This document shows, piece by piece, positions 13,342 through 25,786 of a DNA stretch of 64,000 nucleotides. Under the pieces are notes generated by a model. The model saw nothing but the letters and a program-made list of their open reading frames with translations, had not been told where the DNA came from and searched no databases. Numbering within the stretch: the stretch's first letter is position 1; each line of letters begins with the position of its first letter. The position numbers and the translations under genes are program-made. Source of the DNA: Biscogniauxia marginata. Taxonomy: Eukaryota > Ascomycota > Sordariomycetes > Xylariales > Xylariaceae. The stretch spans positions 186,001 through 250,000 of the forward strand of contig MU404073.1 of NCBI GenBank assembly GCA_022695795.1. The letters are read 5' to 3'.

Positions 13342-16300
13342 GGGAAGAGCAGGCGATGAAAATGAGTGAAGTAAAGACGTTCCTCCTTCTGTTCTCTTCT
13401 TGCCTGGGTAATCTACGGGAGAAAACAGGGGGAGAGGCTATTTACATCGAAGGCGATGGTTGATGAGTATAGACTTTAAAACTAACCTCTGTATTAATAG
13501 AGATACTATATACTGCAAGGCTTGCTTAGGTTTTCAGCTATTTTCCCAGTTAACTGACAGGGTCAGGGAGGTAGATACAGATTGCGTCTGTCAAAGTGTC
13601 AACATCCTCAAATCAATGATACCGTCACAATTACACCCCTCCCTCGGCATATTCTCGCCATCTTTCGGTATCATTATGAAAAAGATATCCTTCGTTAGAT
13701 AAAGAGATCCAGTCGGTCCATTTGTGGGTTGGCCGGCGGGATGAGAGCATTGAGACGCACGCAGAGATACGTTCTGCCAGGACAACAAGCGAGCGAGCGG
13801 GATAACATCGATCAAGTCCAGGGGGGAACCAAAAGGGGTGGGGGAGCAGATCGGTCGCCACCACCCTTATGTTAGCCCACAGTAACCCTGAGCAAAGAGG
13901 TGATCTAGAGTCAAGAGGATCACACGTCAGGCTGTATCTTCGGATGGTGATGGTATGCCCAACCAGATTGGTTCGCGGATCATGTCACGGTGCCGGCGTC
14001 TAAAGTTCGAGCCGGCTGTTCAGCCCGGAAGGGCAGGAAAGGCGGGGTCAGAACTAATAATAAACGAATGTTGATCGCTTACACTGAAACCCTGGGTTGG
14101 GTTGTGTGCTGTTTGGGGAAGGGAGGGGATCATGTGGTCGCAACGAGGCGAGAGAGGCAAGAACCAGGTAAACCTCAATTTCTGATCGGTCTAATAACCA
14201 ACATGTGAATACAAGGTAGGCTCTGTGCTCATGGTAAGTGTTGCAGCCTTTCAACTCCTCACCTAATAGTCGTGTATAGTCCGTAGTGATGCCAAATTCC
14301 TTCTGATATCCCACACCTCACCCCCCCAATCCGGCATAGCATCGCGATGATGAATAAATGGTACCTCGAGTCTTCTGGCAATAACACAACCATAGGTTCA
14401 ACTTGTATGTTTCCATTTCATTTAGCGTCTTGGTTGATCGCCGTAGCCTTCATCAGATCATTTTCACATTACGCAAGCAGCTTGGCAGTAGAAGGGCTCT
14501 TCGGTGGTATAAATACGTCCAACTTGGAAGTCTAAGAGGTATATTCATCTATGTATTATACCAACTCAGCCACGTTTGACTGCGTGGCTACTCCAACCAG
14601 ATAACTGAATCTGAACCAGAGTCTCGCAAATCTTGGGTCGCTTTGTTCTTAGCTTCTACTCGGAGCTTCCATCGCACACCTATTGGCGTTTTACTGCCGG
14701 TTGGAGATATCGAATGGAGACGATTCTAATGGACAGCGGTATCCTGAGCGTTTCCGGTTGAAGTTAGGTACAAGCTTTCATGGCGGACTCGGCATACGTC
14801 TAATGCCTGCAAATAACTCAGCCAAGCTACAGGGGTTCGGGCCTGTGGAGCGTTACCAGACTCCAGTCTCCGGGTTGCACCGCAGCGACAAGACCTTGGC
14901 TGTGGTGATTTTCTGCCAAGCACCAGCGCGACAGCTATCAAACGCTTATTCGCATGCCGAGTCCGAAATCAGTCATGACGTGCTTCAGCAATACCCGTAT
15001 CTATGTGTGTCTGTGGGTGTGAGGTATCCGTGTGCTACAGAATGTGTCTTTCTCACTTGAGGCTTATCCTATAGCGTGAAAAGCGATCTCAGCTTCAAGA
15101 CGGTGATAAGTCCGGGTATGTTATTGGAGGGTGGTCGTTGCAGTAATCGATGGCACATGGGCTAAACCTATCTAATTATACACATACAGATACTCATATC
15201 TCGCGAGGCCACTTTCCTAAGTTGGCATCACCGCTGCAAGCCGATGTGATTTCGCACTAATGGAACCCTGCCCGAGCCGACCGTACTTTTGTTTCCATGT
15301 TCCTCGATTTGGCTGGCGTAAGCATCCAGGGATTACCTACCTTTGCTCCCAAGTGCATGCTCTCTCCTCCCCCTCCTCGGCTCCCCGGCCTTATTAGGAG
15401 TTATTCGAGACATAGAGTAGCATCAGATGTACAGAACTTTAGTTTATTGGTTGGATCGTTCTTTATGAAAAGGGACAAGATTTTCGCAGGTTGCGACCTA
15501 GTTTGGGAACAGTAACTTCACATGTTTATCATGAAGATAGTGACGAGATATATTCCCTGGATTCCATGACAAGCTAAACCAGGTTTCCCCGCGATAACCT
15601 AAGGGCTACTAAGTAGCTTCCGCTTGGTGGGCTGGTCCGATCGAGTGGGTACTGATCAAGGGGTCTAGCGGCTACGGATCACGGAAGGGTTGAAGGTTGG
15701 CTAGGTGAGTGGGTTCGTACCCAGTAAGCTGCATAGTCACTAACTCCGCAGGCGTTAGGGGTGAGATAGATTCGCAAAAATAGACAAACCTAGACTAACT
15801 GGAAGCCTTGAGGAGTCGCCTGGGCAACGTCGCTATGATAGTATTGATGTGACTCACGTTCAGATATTCGAAAGATGATTGGTAAGTCAAGAGTTTCGGT
15901 GGCCTGACTCTCTGCCTTGGCCTCTCGGCGCATATAAGATTTTTTTTGGTTGATACCAGCATGGCTTGTCCATTGGAAATATTAGCTAATTTGAAGTCTC
16001 GTAGTAAGTGGAGCGAGCCAAACGACAAACCAATGGCAGATAGTTGGTCTACGTCGCCAAAATTATAGGGTTAATGAGAATCCCCTTGATTTAAGAAAAT
16101 CTATTCTCGGTTGGCCTCGACCTGAAATGATGAAACAGATGACTAAAGTATACTCTCTTCACCTCTAAGAACATATGTCCAAATTCATGTTGTTGTCGTC
16201 TACTTACCTCTGAAGGATTCTGCGTAACAGTAAGTCTAAGAGGATGTTATCATGTAAGCTCTGAAGGAAACATTGTGAAAAGTCTAGTGATCATGAGTTA

Positions 16301-16550
16301 CCTTTCCCACATTTCGACAAGTGTGACTGAAAGGGCACCGCTTTTGGCATGGGAACAGAGGACATTTGACTTTTCTTTGCCAAATTTAAAATTTTCTCTA
16401 AGCTCCATCTTTCGACAATTTGAGGATACAAAAATTATGCCTGTGGGAGCATGTGCTATTATACGAGTCCCAATGAGTTTTTCTTTACAAACTGATAGAC
16501 AACGAAGCAAATGTAAAAGGAATAGAACCGCAGACAAGTTGAGAGTTTCT
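13342..16550. other. Gene-free 3.2-kb spacer
   Basis: Several ORFs of 60-125 codons exist but none has a recognisable domain, plausible introns or a good start. It holds the promoter of the sulfate permease gene (minus) and the 3' region of the oxalate decarboxylase gene. I see nothing else I can name. Confidence 0.4.
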
Positions 16551-18076
16551 TTACAAATCCTGATCATCAGACACATCCTCGTCTTCGGCATCGGGTAGTG
16601 TAACCTCATCCTTCTCGGCGCTCTTCACCTTGTTCCAGAAGATCTCGCCGTTCTCGGGATCGTCCTTGAACAGGTGGTCGACGACCATTTTCTTTGGTGT
16701 TTCGCCCAGCCATTGGAAAAGAGAGAAATCCCTGAATTCATCTGCGCGGAAGACCTCCAGCATTTCAATTGGTTCGTCCCCAATGTTCTCGACAAAGTGG
16801 CCCATATTCCGGGGGACAATTCCGACGTCTCCCGCGACGTAGTCGAAGGTTCTAGCCGTGCCTTCTGAGGCAAAGATGGTGATCCGAGCACGGCCTTTAA
16901 TGAAGAAGGACCACTCGTCGGCATTTGGGTGCCAATGCATCTCCCTCAGAGCACCAGGCTCGATGGTAACGTGCGCAGCAGCCACAGTCTTGGATATGGG
17001 GAAGTTCTTGGAATCAGTGATCCGAACCTCACCGCCGCTAGTTAAGCGAGGCTCCTGCTCTAACATCCGGTGAGCGAAGTTGTACTTTGACTTTTTCACA
17101 TTCTTGCCGGTAGGTTTTTCTTCGTCAATAGAGCCTGGTAGCGAGCCCTGGAAGATGTATTTCTCGTTGTCGGGGATATGGGCAAACACTTCGGGAGCCA
17201 AATTGAAGTTCTTAGAAATCACGGACTTGGGCGTGTGTGCTGCAATATGTCAGTCCATATGAAAAAGCTAACTTTAGGGGACGATGTTGACAAACCAAGC
17301 CAGTCCGATAAGATAAAAGTTGACTCCTCTGAGAAGTTTCCATCGTCGAAGACAAGAAGAAATTCAGTGCCATTCTCTCCCAACCCCTGAAGGGAATGAG
17401 GGACGCCGCTAGGGAAATACCATAGGTCACCCTTTTTGAGGTCGTCGATGAAATTCCCACCCTCATAGTCAATCGCGGTGATTCGAACCTCCCCGTCAAG
17501 GACGTAGGCCCATTCAGCCTCCTTGTGCCAGTGTAGCTCTCGGATCACGCCCGAGTCGAGTCGCATGTTCACGGCTGCAAGTTCGACGCTGGTCCCTAGT
17601 TCGCGAACCGTGGTTTGCCGCGTCCATCCTCCCTCCTACAAATTTGTCAGCGAAGTAATCAAGTATAAGAGTCTATGCTTTATTCTCACCTCAATGCGGA
17701 CGTGCGAGTCGACAAAACTCCAGCGCATATTGTTCAAGTTACCATGGTCAGTACTCGGCGGTCGCACCAGGTCCGGGCCCTGTCGAGCTCGTTCCCAATT
17801 CCACGGCCCCAGGACAGATGCGCCCAGGCCATTGCGATAGGGTTTGGGATCCAACTTCTCGCCTACTGTGTCGACAGCGTGATCATAAGGGTCCCTGTAG
17901 TCTGGATCGTAGGGCGACTTTGTGTTCTTGCTGTATTTTGGCGGAAGGTCAATTCCAGCCAAGAGATACTGGCGTGGACTGTCGTCAACGGGAACTGCAA
18001 GGCCTGGGTTGCATAATGCAAGCCCGGCGAGAAGCATGTGTGACGCAGAAGCGCCGTGCGAGTTTAGGATACGCAT
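16551..18076 (-). CDS. Secreted bicupin oxalate decarboxylase
   Basis: Exons 18076-17690, 17635-17296 and 17239-16551 on the minus strand; 471 residues. The start is the first in-frame ATG and gives a secretion signal (hydrophobic [16 protein letters not shown], residues 14-29). Two cupin domains each show the Mn-binding pattern: His164, His166, Glu170 and His209 in the first ([17 protein letters not shown]), and His344, His346, Glu351 and His390 in the second ([20 protein letters not shown]). Arg135 and Arg315 match the substrate-binding arginines of the family. The lid loop at residues 231-235 reads SEEST, close to the SENST lid whose Glu favours decarboxylation. The enzyme would convert oxalate to formate and CO2 outside the cell or in the wall. 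The carboxy-terminal tail is acidic. Both introns are short (54-56 nt). Confidence 0.93.
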
Positions 18077-19144
18077 TTTGTACTTATCATATGCTTCAGG
18101 ATTGAGCTTCGGCAAGTAAACCCGTAAAAGGCCAGACCGACGCGTGCTGCATCAGTTGAAAGCGATAATAGAGAGGAATGTAAAGATTAATGAATCGAAA
18201 GAGAGAAAGAAAGAATAGAAGATAGCTAGGTACTTAGAACTCGGAATTCGGCCGATGTCGTCAAGGACTCATCAGACCTTTGTTAGCTGATCTAAACCCG
18301 GGTGCTCCTTAGAGCTGCCGAGCTTCCAGAGCTCAACAAGCTTTCCAAGTTCGAAATCCAATCACATATTGCTGACTGTATGAGATCAGCGTGATACCGA
18401 GCCAAACCCGAGTATCCCCCCAACATACTCCTACATAGTAGAATCGTTCGCAGGGCAAACGGGCGCGTAGTCAATCTTTGGATACCCCCGGCTCACAGGA
18501 TGCCGATGCTGATACGTCCCTTGATCTCGGGGGTTTAACTGGGAAACTCGAATCAGATAACACACCGGTTAGGGTTCTTAGAATAACACCCCCTGTCAAG
18601 CTGATATGCTGCCAAGGAGGAGCCGATGCGGGGCTTGGTCCAAACAGCACTCGGACAAGCATATGGAAAATAGTATTATTGCGGCACACTCAACCCGCGG
18701 TCTCTGATATTTTCCTGCCTTTTTGGGCCGGTCAATTATTCTGGACTCGCTGGCGGGTAATTGCCCCCGGGCGAATTTATCGACCGATATCTGAGCTGAA
18801 ACTTACCCAATGAACGAAAAGATATCTTAAGATGACGTGAGACATACATGTATAAGCTGTCCCAGGAACCATGCTAAGTCTCAAGTTCTATGTCGTCATT
18901 TTCATTTATCTAGCCTCGGCGTTTACAAAGAATTTCTGCCCAGTTTAGGTAAACGACTTACCAAAGTTGGGGGTGGAGGGTGAAGTTTCAAGTGCATGCA
19001 CCTCAAGGGGGCATCTCAACTACCTACCTGTTCTACATTTGCAACGCCGTCTCCCAATTTTATCCAGCTACCTTTCACATCTCAACATTCGTACGCCAAC
19101 AGCTGGAGCTCTCAGTTCCGGACCCTTCCTAGGCGTCATATATC
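18077..19144. other. Divergent promoter region
   Basis: Lies between the minus-strand oxalate decarboxylase gene and the plus-strand DUF1275 gene, so it holds both promoters. No coding region supported. Confidence 0.4.
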
Positions 19145-20016
19145 ATGGCTTCTTCCAACGGATATGGCGCCTTCAACACTTCCGGACAAGGCTATAGCCC
19201 TGGGTCTCATGGTGATGAAGAGCAGCCATTACTCGGGAGCCAACCTTCGAAGTCGTCATGGCGCAGGAATATGTCAGTCGATATTCGTCGGGATTGGGCT
19301 GATTTAGTTCTGCTTGCATGTTATATCATCACCGGGCTTCTCGACAGCGCCTCCATATCAACCTGGGGTTCTTTTGTATCCATGCAAACGGGTTTGTCAT
19401 GTTGATCATTGGAACGGAAACTGAGCTCTGACTGCGCATAGGAAACACTGTATACATTGGACTAGGGCTAGCCGCTCCCCATGAATCAACCCGGTGGATT
19501 AAATCGGCAACTTCCCTCGCCTGCTTCTGTGTCGGGTCCGTCTTCTTCAGCTCGTTCCATCGTCATTTCTCCCCAAAACGGCGCTGGGTGCTATGTGTCA
19601 GCTTTCTGTTACAAGCCGCGTTCATCATTGCCGCGGCAGTGATCGTCACGTTCGGCCCAAAGGCCGCTGACTCGATAAATGCCATTGGCTGGCCTGAGCT
19701 CGTTCCAATCGCCCTGGTCGCTTTCCAGAGCTGTGGTCAGGCTGTGACGAGCAGGGCCTTGAAGTACAACGCCCTAACAAGTGTGGTTCTGACAAGTAAC
19801 TATTGCGACCTGTTCTCCGACGCCGACCTGCTCGCGCTGCATAATGTGGAACGAAATCGCAGGGTCGGCGCGCCCGTTCTGCTCTTGATCGGTGCAATAT
19901 TGGGCGGGCTGATGGCGCATAGTTCAGTCGGCACCGCCGGGGTTCTTTGGGTCGCGGCAGTGCTCAAGCTCCTGGTCGTTATATCCTGGTTCCTCTGGCC
20001 GGCGGAAAAAGAGTAA
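19145..20016 (+). CDS. DUF1275 (YoaK-like) membrane protein
   Basis: Exons 19145-19391 and 19442-20016 with a 50-nt intron (GTTTGT...TAG, phase 1); 273 residues. After a Ser/Gly-rich amino terminus, residues about 52-83 (DWADLVLLACYIITGLLDS, then FVSMQTGN across the splice) match the start of the DUF1275 fold. That fold is a six-helix membrane protein seen in bacteria and widespread in fungi, with no settled function. Further hydrophobic segments follow (FCVGSVFFSSF, CVSFLLQAAFIIAAAVIV, LVPIALVAFQSCGQAV, APVLLLIGAILGGLMA, GVLWVAAVLKLLVVISWF). The motif GQAVTSRALKYNALTSVVLTS is conserved in the family. Confidence 0.85.
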
Positions 20017-21462
20017 CGTTGGAGATAAACTAGAATAGTCTGATGGTGACAGCATCAACAACATCAGACATTAAACGATTGGCCAATCCAATCACATTTT
20101 ATAGAAAACCAGACCAAATCAGGTCGCTCTACCTGTACATTACAAAATCACTTCATCTGTTATTATGTAGAAGGAGTTATCATGCACCATCGTGTATAAC
20201 TAACGTGAAGAACACCCATAATGTCGTGAGGTTCTCACAGCTCAACCTTGATAATATTTAATAACAATGTGATAAGTTTATTATTTCAAATTAATTTCTC
20301 TACTATAAGCTGTACTTCTCCACCTAGGAGGGACATATTGATGCTAGAGGTTACAGAATATCTGGCTGGACTGCGGATAGTCCGATTGCCATCCCCACCA
20401 CTGAAATGGAAAGGCCCTACTTATTCGCATGTTTAGGAAGGGTGCGTACGGCGAATTGAACTTACGAATAATGAGTTTCTAGGTACATAGAGTAATGTAG
20501 TGAGGTCGAGAAAATTTGGTTTCTCATATTTCCTTAGTGTTTCTCATACACACTATATTCGAGCATTTTGCTTATATGTTGTGTCAAATCCCCTAACATC
20601 ATCTGTTATAAGCAGCGACACTCCCCAAGTTTAATCAAACAAGAAATCTTCAGCTCCCCTAACAAACTCCAGTTATAAATGGGGCAATATGAGATACAAG
20701 AGTACAGACGATTGTTGGAATGTTTTTATATATTTATATTCAAGCGTTGGGCCCGAATTGCGGAAAGAAAGGCTTCGTTCGACGTGGGCAGACTCTAATT
20801 AATCTATATTTATATACGGCTCCCATCTCATATTGATTTTGAATTCTCTGTTGTTGGCCCCAAATCAAGGGTATGGCTGGCTCGCTCCTTTGTAATATTA
20901 TTAGGTAAAGCATCTAAAATATGGCAATGATCAATTCTCCGTGTTTTCCCTTATTATCAGGGTTGGAGAATTAAGTCTTTTTTCTTTTTTCTTTCAGTTA
21001 TTTAGAATGTTCAATTTATTAGTATAGGCTTTAACAAAACTAACTAGTTAGTTTTCCAACCTTGCTGTTATTAGCAAGTCCGAACATTTTGCTCACTCCG
21101 ATGGTAAACCATAAGTAATGAGGCTTTAAGGTAGTCGGACTATGAACGCAAGAAATAGGCCGATATTCTTATACAAACGAGGCTATCGTTCCCTTTAACT
21201 CGACGTATCCTAGGCTTGGCATTGAATCGTGGAGGAAAGCAAGCCGAAAAAAGGCTTACAGTGGATCGTCAACCGCGAGTTTCTATATTCCATTTACGTG
21301 ACCGGAGCTTTATCGGAGACCAACCTGCAGAATACTACACTGATTTATAATTAAAAAAAGAGTGCGGGCATCAATGGGGTTTCTTTATAAGGATTTTCCG
21401 CGACATCGCTCCCCAACCCATCATGTTCCTTTGGACCCAACTAGATTATACTGCGCTCGAAT
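20017..21462. other. AT-rich spacer and transporter promoter
   Basis: No gene. AT-rich with many TATA and TTTA stretches. The last part (about 21380-21462) is the leader of the next gene. Confidence 0.4.
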
Positions 21463-21488
21463 ATGGGTGTACTGCGCCTCGGAAGTGA
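21423..21488 (+). promoter_or_regulatory. Possible overlapping upstream ORF
   Basis: An ATG at 21423 opens a 21-codon ORF in another frame that runs past the transporter start at 21463 and ends at 21488. If transcribed, it would compete with initiation at the main start. Confidence 0.35.
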
Positions 21489-23365
21489 GCGACGGCCTAT
21501 AGTCGATGCCGAAAAGAATGAAGGTGTCGAAAGATCAGAATTGGAAACAAGGGATCCCGGTACTAGCAGCGCCGATACCACCCCGGCTTCGGTACCTTCT
21601 GTGCAGTCCGGGGTAGAATGCGGGGTGGACGGTGATGAACAGAAGAGGCCACCGGGTCTACCGTTCTCGAAAGCAAGATGTATTGCACTCGTTGCAACAG
21701 TCACGGGGGCGAGCTTCTTGAACGTATGATTCCCGTCCGTTCCTTGTTCACAGTTTAAATTATTGACAGTTTCAAGATACTCTCCATTCAATCAGTTGTC
21801 ATCATCCTCCCCAGTATCGGCGAGGACCTAAACATCCCGGACAGCAGACTGCAATGGGTTGTCTCTTCCTACGCGCTCACATTCGGATGCTTTCTGCTGC
21901 TCTGGGGTCGGATAGCTGATATCTATGGCAAGCGTCGGATCTTCATCTGGGGCAGCGGCTTCGTGGCCGCGACGATGATCGCCAACCCCTTTTTACCGAA
22001 CGAGATTGCCTTCAACCTCTTCCGGGGCCTCCAAGGGCTAGTAAGTACCTACTACATAAAGTCGTTCTAAAGCAAAAGCTTCTGACGAATACCAGGGTGC
22101 TGCTGCTAATGTGCCGACTGCGATCGGTATTCTCGGTACGACGTTTCCACCGGGGAAAGCAAAGAACTATGCCTTCAGCGCATACGGTAAGCTTGGTCAT
22201 AACCTCAACCTATTCGCGCATAATATTAACGATCCTCTTAGCTGCTGGTTCTCCGCTTGGTAGCGTCTTTGGAAACCTAATAGCCGGCTTTATTGCTTCC
22301 TATGCGAATTGGAAGTGGGTGTTCGGTGCCACTGGCGGACTCGCGGTAGCCATCACCGCTGCCGGGATATTCTTCATTCCGCCTCCACCTCCGCAAGCAG
22401 CAAGGCAAAAGGGGGGGATATCTCTCCTCAAGTCCGTAGACTGGACCGGCGGGGTACTCGTCACGGCAGGGCTTCTTGCGCTCCTGTTCGCCCTGACAGA
22501 AGGCAATACCGCAGGCTGGAGTGCCATATGGATCTATCTGCTAATAGTGATATCGCTGCTCCTTTTAGGCATGTTCGTCGCCTGGCAGTGGTACCAGGAG
22601 AATCATACGGTAAGAAAGCCGCTGATGAAGGTATCCATGTTCAAGAACCTTCGTTTTAGCGCCGCTATGGTTATCATGGCCCTCTTTTTCGCTGCTTTCA
22701 ACGACTTTCTTCTCTATGCAACGTACCTTTTTCAGGATTATCAAGGGCTGAGTGCTTTACAAACCACTCTACGCTTCATACCAACTGGTGTGTGCGGCGT
22801 CATTACCGCTTTCATCGTCAGCCATCTGATTTCTCGCGTACCAACCTGGATGCTGCTACTATTTGGTCACCTTTGCGTGTCAATATCGTGCATCTTATTT
22901 TCGGTGCCACTGCCGGACGATACTTCTTATTTCGCGTTTGGACTTCCAGCTTTTATCTTATCCGTCATTGGTGCCGATATTGCTTGGCCAAGCTTGACCC
23001 TGTTCACGTCGAAAACCCTTTCCCAAGATGACCAGGCGATAGGAGGTGCCTTAGTCAATGCGATGGGTCAGATTGGGCGAGCTGTTGGGCTAGCGGTCAC
23101 CACAGCTGTTCAAACTGCTGTCATGGCACGGGAGAGGGGTGTCTCCGTGGAAGAGTCTGGAAAAATTATACCATGGGATCCCGCATCCTTAGCTGGATTG
23201 AGAGCAGCCAACTGGTTCAACTGTGCTCTTGCACTTTCCAGCATGACCCTCGTAGGCGTTGCCTTTAGGGGAACAGGAATCGTTGGCAAGATCGAGAAGC
23301 TGCCTGCGAAGTCTTCCGGGGAAGAAGGCATCATGAATCAGATGGACACTACCCGAAAGACGTAG
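21463..23365 (+). CDS. MFS transporter, DHA2 (Atr1-like) family
   Basis: Exons 21463-21723, 21777-22040, 22096-22186 and 22242-23365; 579 residues. A hydrophilic amino terminus of about 70 residues precedes the membrane domain. The second exon carries LPSIGEDLNIPDSRLQWVVS, a long transmembrane segment and the MFS motif A loop GRIADIYGKRR. The third carries the segment equivalent to motif C (GAAANVPTAIGILGTTFPPGK), and the last exon encodes the remaining helices of a likely 14-helix drug:H+ antiporter-2 type protein. The QWVVSSYALTFG and LLWGRIADIYGKR pattern resembles fungal Atr1-like exporters of toxic compounds or borate; the actual substrate cannot be told. Intron 1 uses a CAAG acceptor; the alternative upstream acceptor breaks the frame. 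Confidence 0.9.
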
Positions 23366-23792
23366 CGACAGCTACTATTTCATTGCGTATTCAATCTGTA
23401 AAAGGTTGACTTACAAATAACACTTTTCAAAGTTTCTATTATTTAATAATAAAGAACATTCAAGAATGTCTATGTTCTAATCATTAAGTTAGGGATACGA
23501 TTACACAGGTATCTTTATGAAACTCACGCAACAAAGAGATAAAGGAGTATAGTTCTTTGTTGTTTCAAGATATGGAAAGGAATTGTTTCCTTATAGAAAG
23601 GTTTACGAACTACTCGCATTATCCAGACTGAGGAGCCTCCTAAACACAAACATATTGTTCAGATCATAATGTCTTCATATATGGCAGACATTCAGACCTG
23701 CCTGAAGTGTTCGCATCTAGAACCTCTGTAATCACTGTAAACGCATATTTTTGTAACATCACCCAAGCTCACTGGCTATTTACAATCATTAT
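23366..23792. other. AT-rich spacer
   Basis: No gene or recognisable element seen. Confidence 0.4.
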
Positions 23793-25025
23793 ATGCATAC
23801 CATTAACTTTACCTTCAAACTTCTACCTGGAGTAGATATGGCAACGTTAAACGCCGACCTTTGGCCTGAAAAAAAGGACCTCTATTGTAAGCATGGGTTC
23901 CCGACATGTTTTATATGCCTCCACAGCATAAACACAAATCATGATTGCGAGATACTAACATATACTCCTGGGTCTGAATCCCTCCACAAAGTTAAGCCGT
24001 TATTCGACGGCGGCATGAAGCCCTTCGCTACCCTTACTGGGTTGCGAGAGGGCCTAGGCCCAGAGGTCGAAATGGACGATATTATAAATCGATCCATACA
24101 TGCTGGTAAGCCTTACGACCTCAGCCTTGATACTCAGGGGCTATTAGCTGGCCTCCCTTATTACTACTGCAGGGAATGTCAATTGACATATGTGGCGGGC
24201 GGTGGCCCCGGGCGCTACAAAGCCCACCCGTCTCATATCAACTACGACAATCACCGATATCTTATCGCCGCGATCATTCCTGAGGAGTACGAGCGTTCAT
24301 TGAGGAATATAACTTGCAGGGCATCGTACATATTTGGCAGTCCCAACTCCCCGCACAACGGACTTTATGAGGTATCAGTCAACTCGGACCCCGGCTCGGT
24401 AGAGTGGAATTTTGACAATGCTGAGATACTAGCCTTGACGGGGTTGCTATGTAACGTGGAGAAGAACATAATCCCCAGGCGGAAGGATCTTGTTCGAGAT
24501 GCTCTGTATACTAATAGCAGCTACTTCGAAGGGCAGGCTTGGCGGTTCCGACTAGTCGTCATCACGCCGCTGAACCCGGCCGTGCTCAAGCTCCTGCTTA
24601 AAGCCCACAAGCTAAAATACAGCAAAAGACGCAGCGCGTTCGTCGAGACCAGACTCGGATTCCTGACGAAGAAGTACCCAGCAAGCAACGAACGGCGAAC
24701 CCAAGTGTCCTGTTTCGTCGAAACGGTAAAGCGCTTGGCGGAGCTCGGGATCCAGGTATACTTCCGCTCAATCTTCCCGACGCTGGAGACGACGAAGGCA
24801 AGGAAGGCATTCATGAACCAGCCCTCAACGCTAGTCCCACAGAATTTCGGCCAGGTATTCCACGACCAACGGAGAACAGGGAGTAGTCAGAGTTTCGTTG
24901 ACCAGTCGGAGGCTATCGGGAACGAAGCTCTAGAGGACGTGGTGGATTGCAACGTTGCGCCGTTAAAGATCTCACGCCCAAGAAAGCTTCCATATCGACC
25001 GCAGTCACGGATCTTGCGCGAGTAG
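23793..25025 (+). CDS. Orphan protein with a possible diverged RNase H-like region
   Basis: Intronless ORF of 410 residues in AT-rich surroundings. The amino-terminal part has clustered Cys/His residues (CKHGFPTCFICLHSINTNHD; later YYYCREC), possibly a metal site. From about residue 165 the order of elements resembles the RNase H fold of many fungal RNase H-like proteins: a SYIFG strand, NAEILALTGLL (with the helix A Glu), WRFRLVVITP at the usual third strand, a helical segment with basic residues, and ELGIQVYFRSI near the end. The third-strand aspartate is replaced by Pro (ITP instead of ITD), so catalysis is doubtful. The tail is basic and disordered. I cannot exclude an unrelated lineage-specific protein. 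Its codon use and long open frame argue for a real gene. Confidence 0.6.
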   Translation: MHTINFTFKLLPGVDMATLNADLWPEKKDLYCKHGFPTCFICLHSINTNHDCEILTYTPGSESLHKVKPLFDGGMKPFATLTGLREGLGPEVEMDDIINRSIHAGKPYDLSLDTQGLLAGLPYYYCRECQLTYVAGGGPGRYKAHPSHINYDNHRYLIAAIIPEEYERSLRNITCRASYIFGSPNSPHNGLYEVSVNSDPGSVEWNFDNAEILALTGLLCNVEKNIIPRRKDLVRDALYTNSSYFEGQAWRFRLVVITPLNPAVLKLLLKAHKLKYSKRRSAFVETRLGFLTKKYPASNERRTQVSCFVETVKRLAELGIQVYFRSIFPTLETTKARKAFMNQPSTLVPQNFGQVFHDQRRTGSSQSFVDQSEAIGNEALEDVVDCNVAPLKISRPRKLPYRPQSRILRE

Positions 25026-25786
25026 ACTAGATTAGTTTGAGTTTCTCGAAGGTTTTTGAATAGTCCAATAGAACATTACATGTATTGCAACAAGTAGTCA
25101 CTAGATTTCTTACGTGGATTGTGAACTTCATGTCTTGTGTAACTCCCTAAGGAAATTAAATCGATTCAGCATGGTCATTATCCTTGAATGACATAGGTAA
25201 TATTATTAATTGGTGTTTTTGGCCATTAATTCACCCGGTGTTTATGTACCATCTTACATCTATGTAATACTCAAAATGAAATGAACTGAGTGACTAAACT
25301 AACCTAAGAGAATACCGGGCCAGCTTGTAAGACGGGCGGGCCGTTAAAACAGGCTTAAGATAGTATTCATACAAACTTGTTTACAACAAGCGCTAGCTTA
25401 GAGAGTATTTCATAGACTAATATCTGACAGAGAGTGGGGAGTCGAAAGCTATAGACCCGCGGCCTTACTTTTCACCTCGGTGGCTTCATCTGCAGCAATA
25501 GTTAGTGTGACTACGTATTATGTCGTCAGCAGTAGACCAATTTCCCTTTCTGTCACCATTTTCCGTTTTTGTCACTCTCTATTCCATCCAGCTCCGAGGT
25601 AGCGGAAGATGCTATTCACAACACGAAACAAGAGAGGGAGGAAGTTGATTATATATTTGAGATTTCCTCCCTTTTAAGTTATCTTCAGTCTTCAGAACAT
25701 TCAACACTCCTATTCTTTGTCCTTTTCCATAACATCTATTCTTAACTTATACGAGCCCCTCATTATAGCAATTCCTAACTTACACG
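25026..25786. other. AT-rich spacer and promoter
   Basis: No gene seen. A TATATATT-like stretch at about 25652 could be a core promoter for the gene starting at 25787. Confidence 0.4.
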
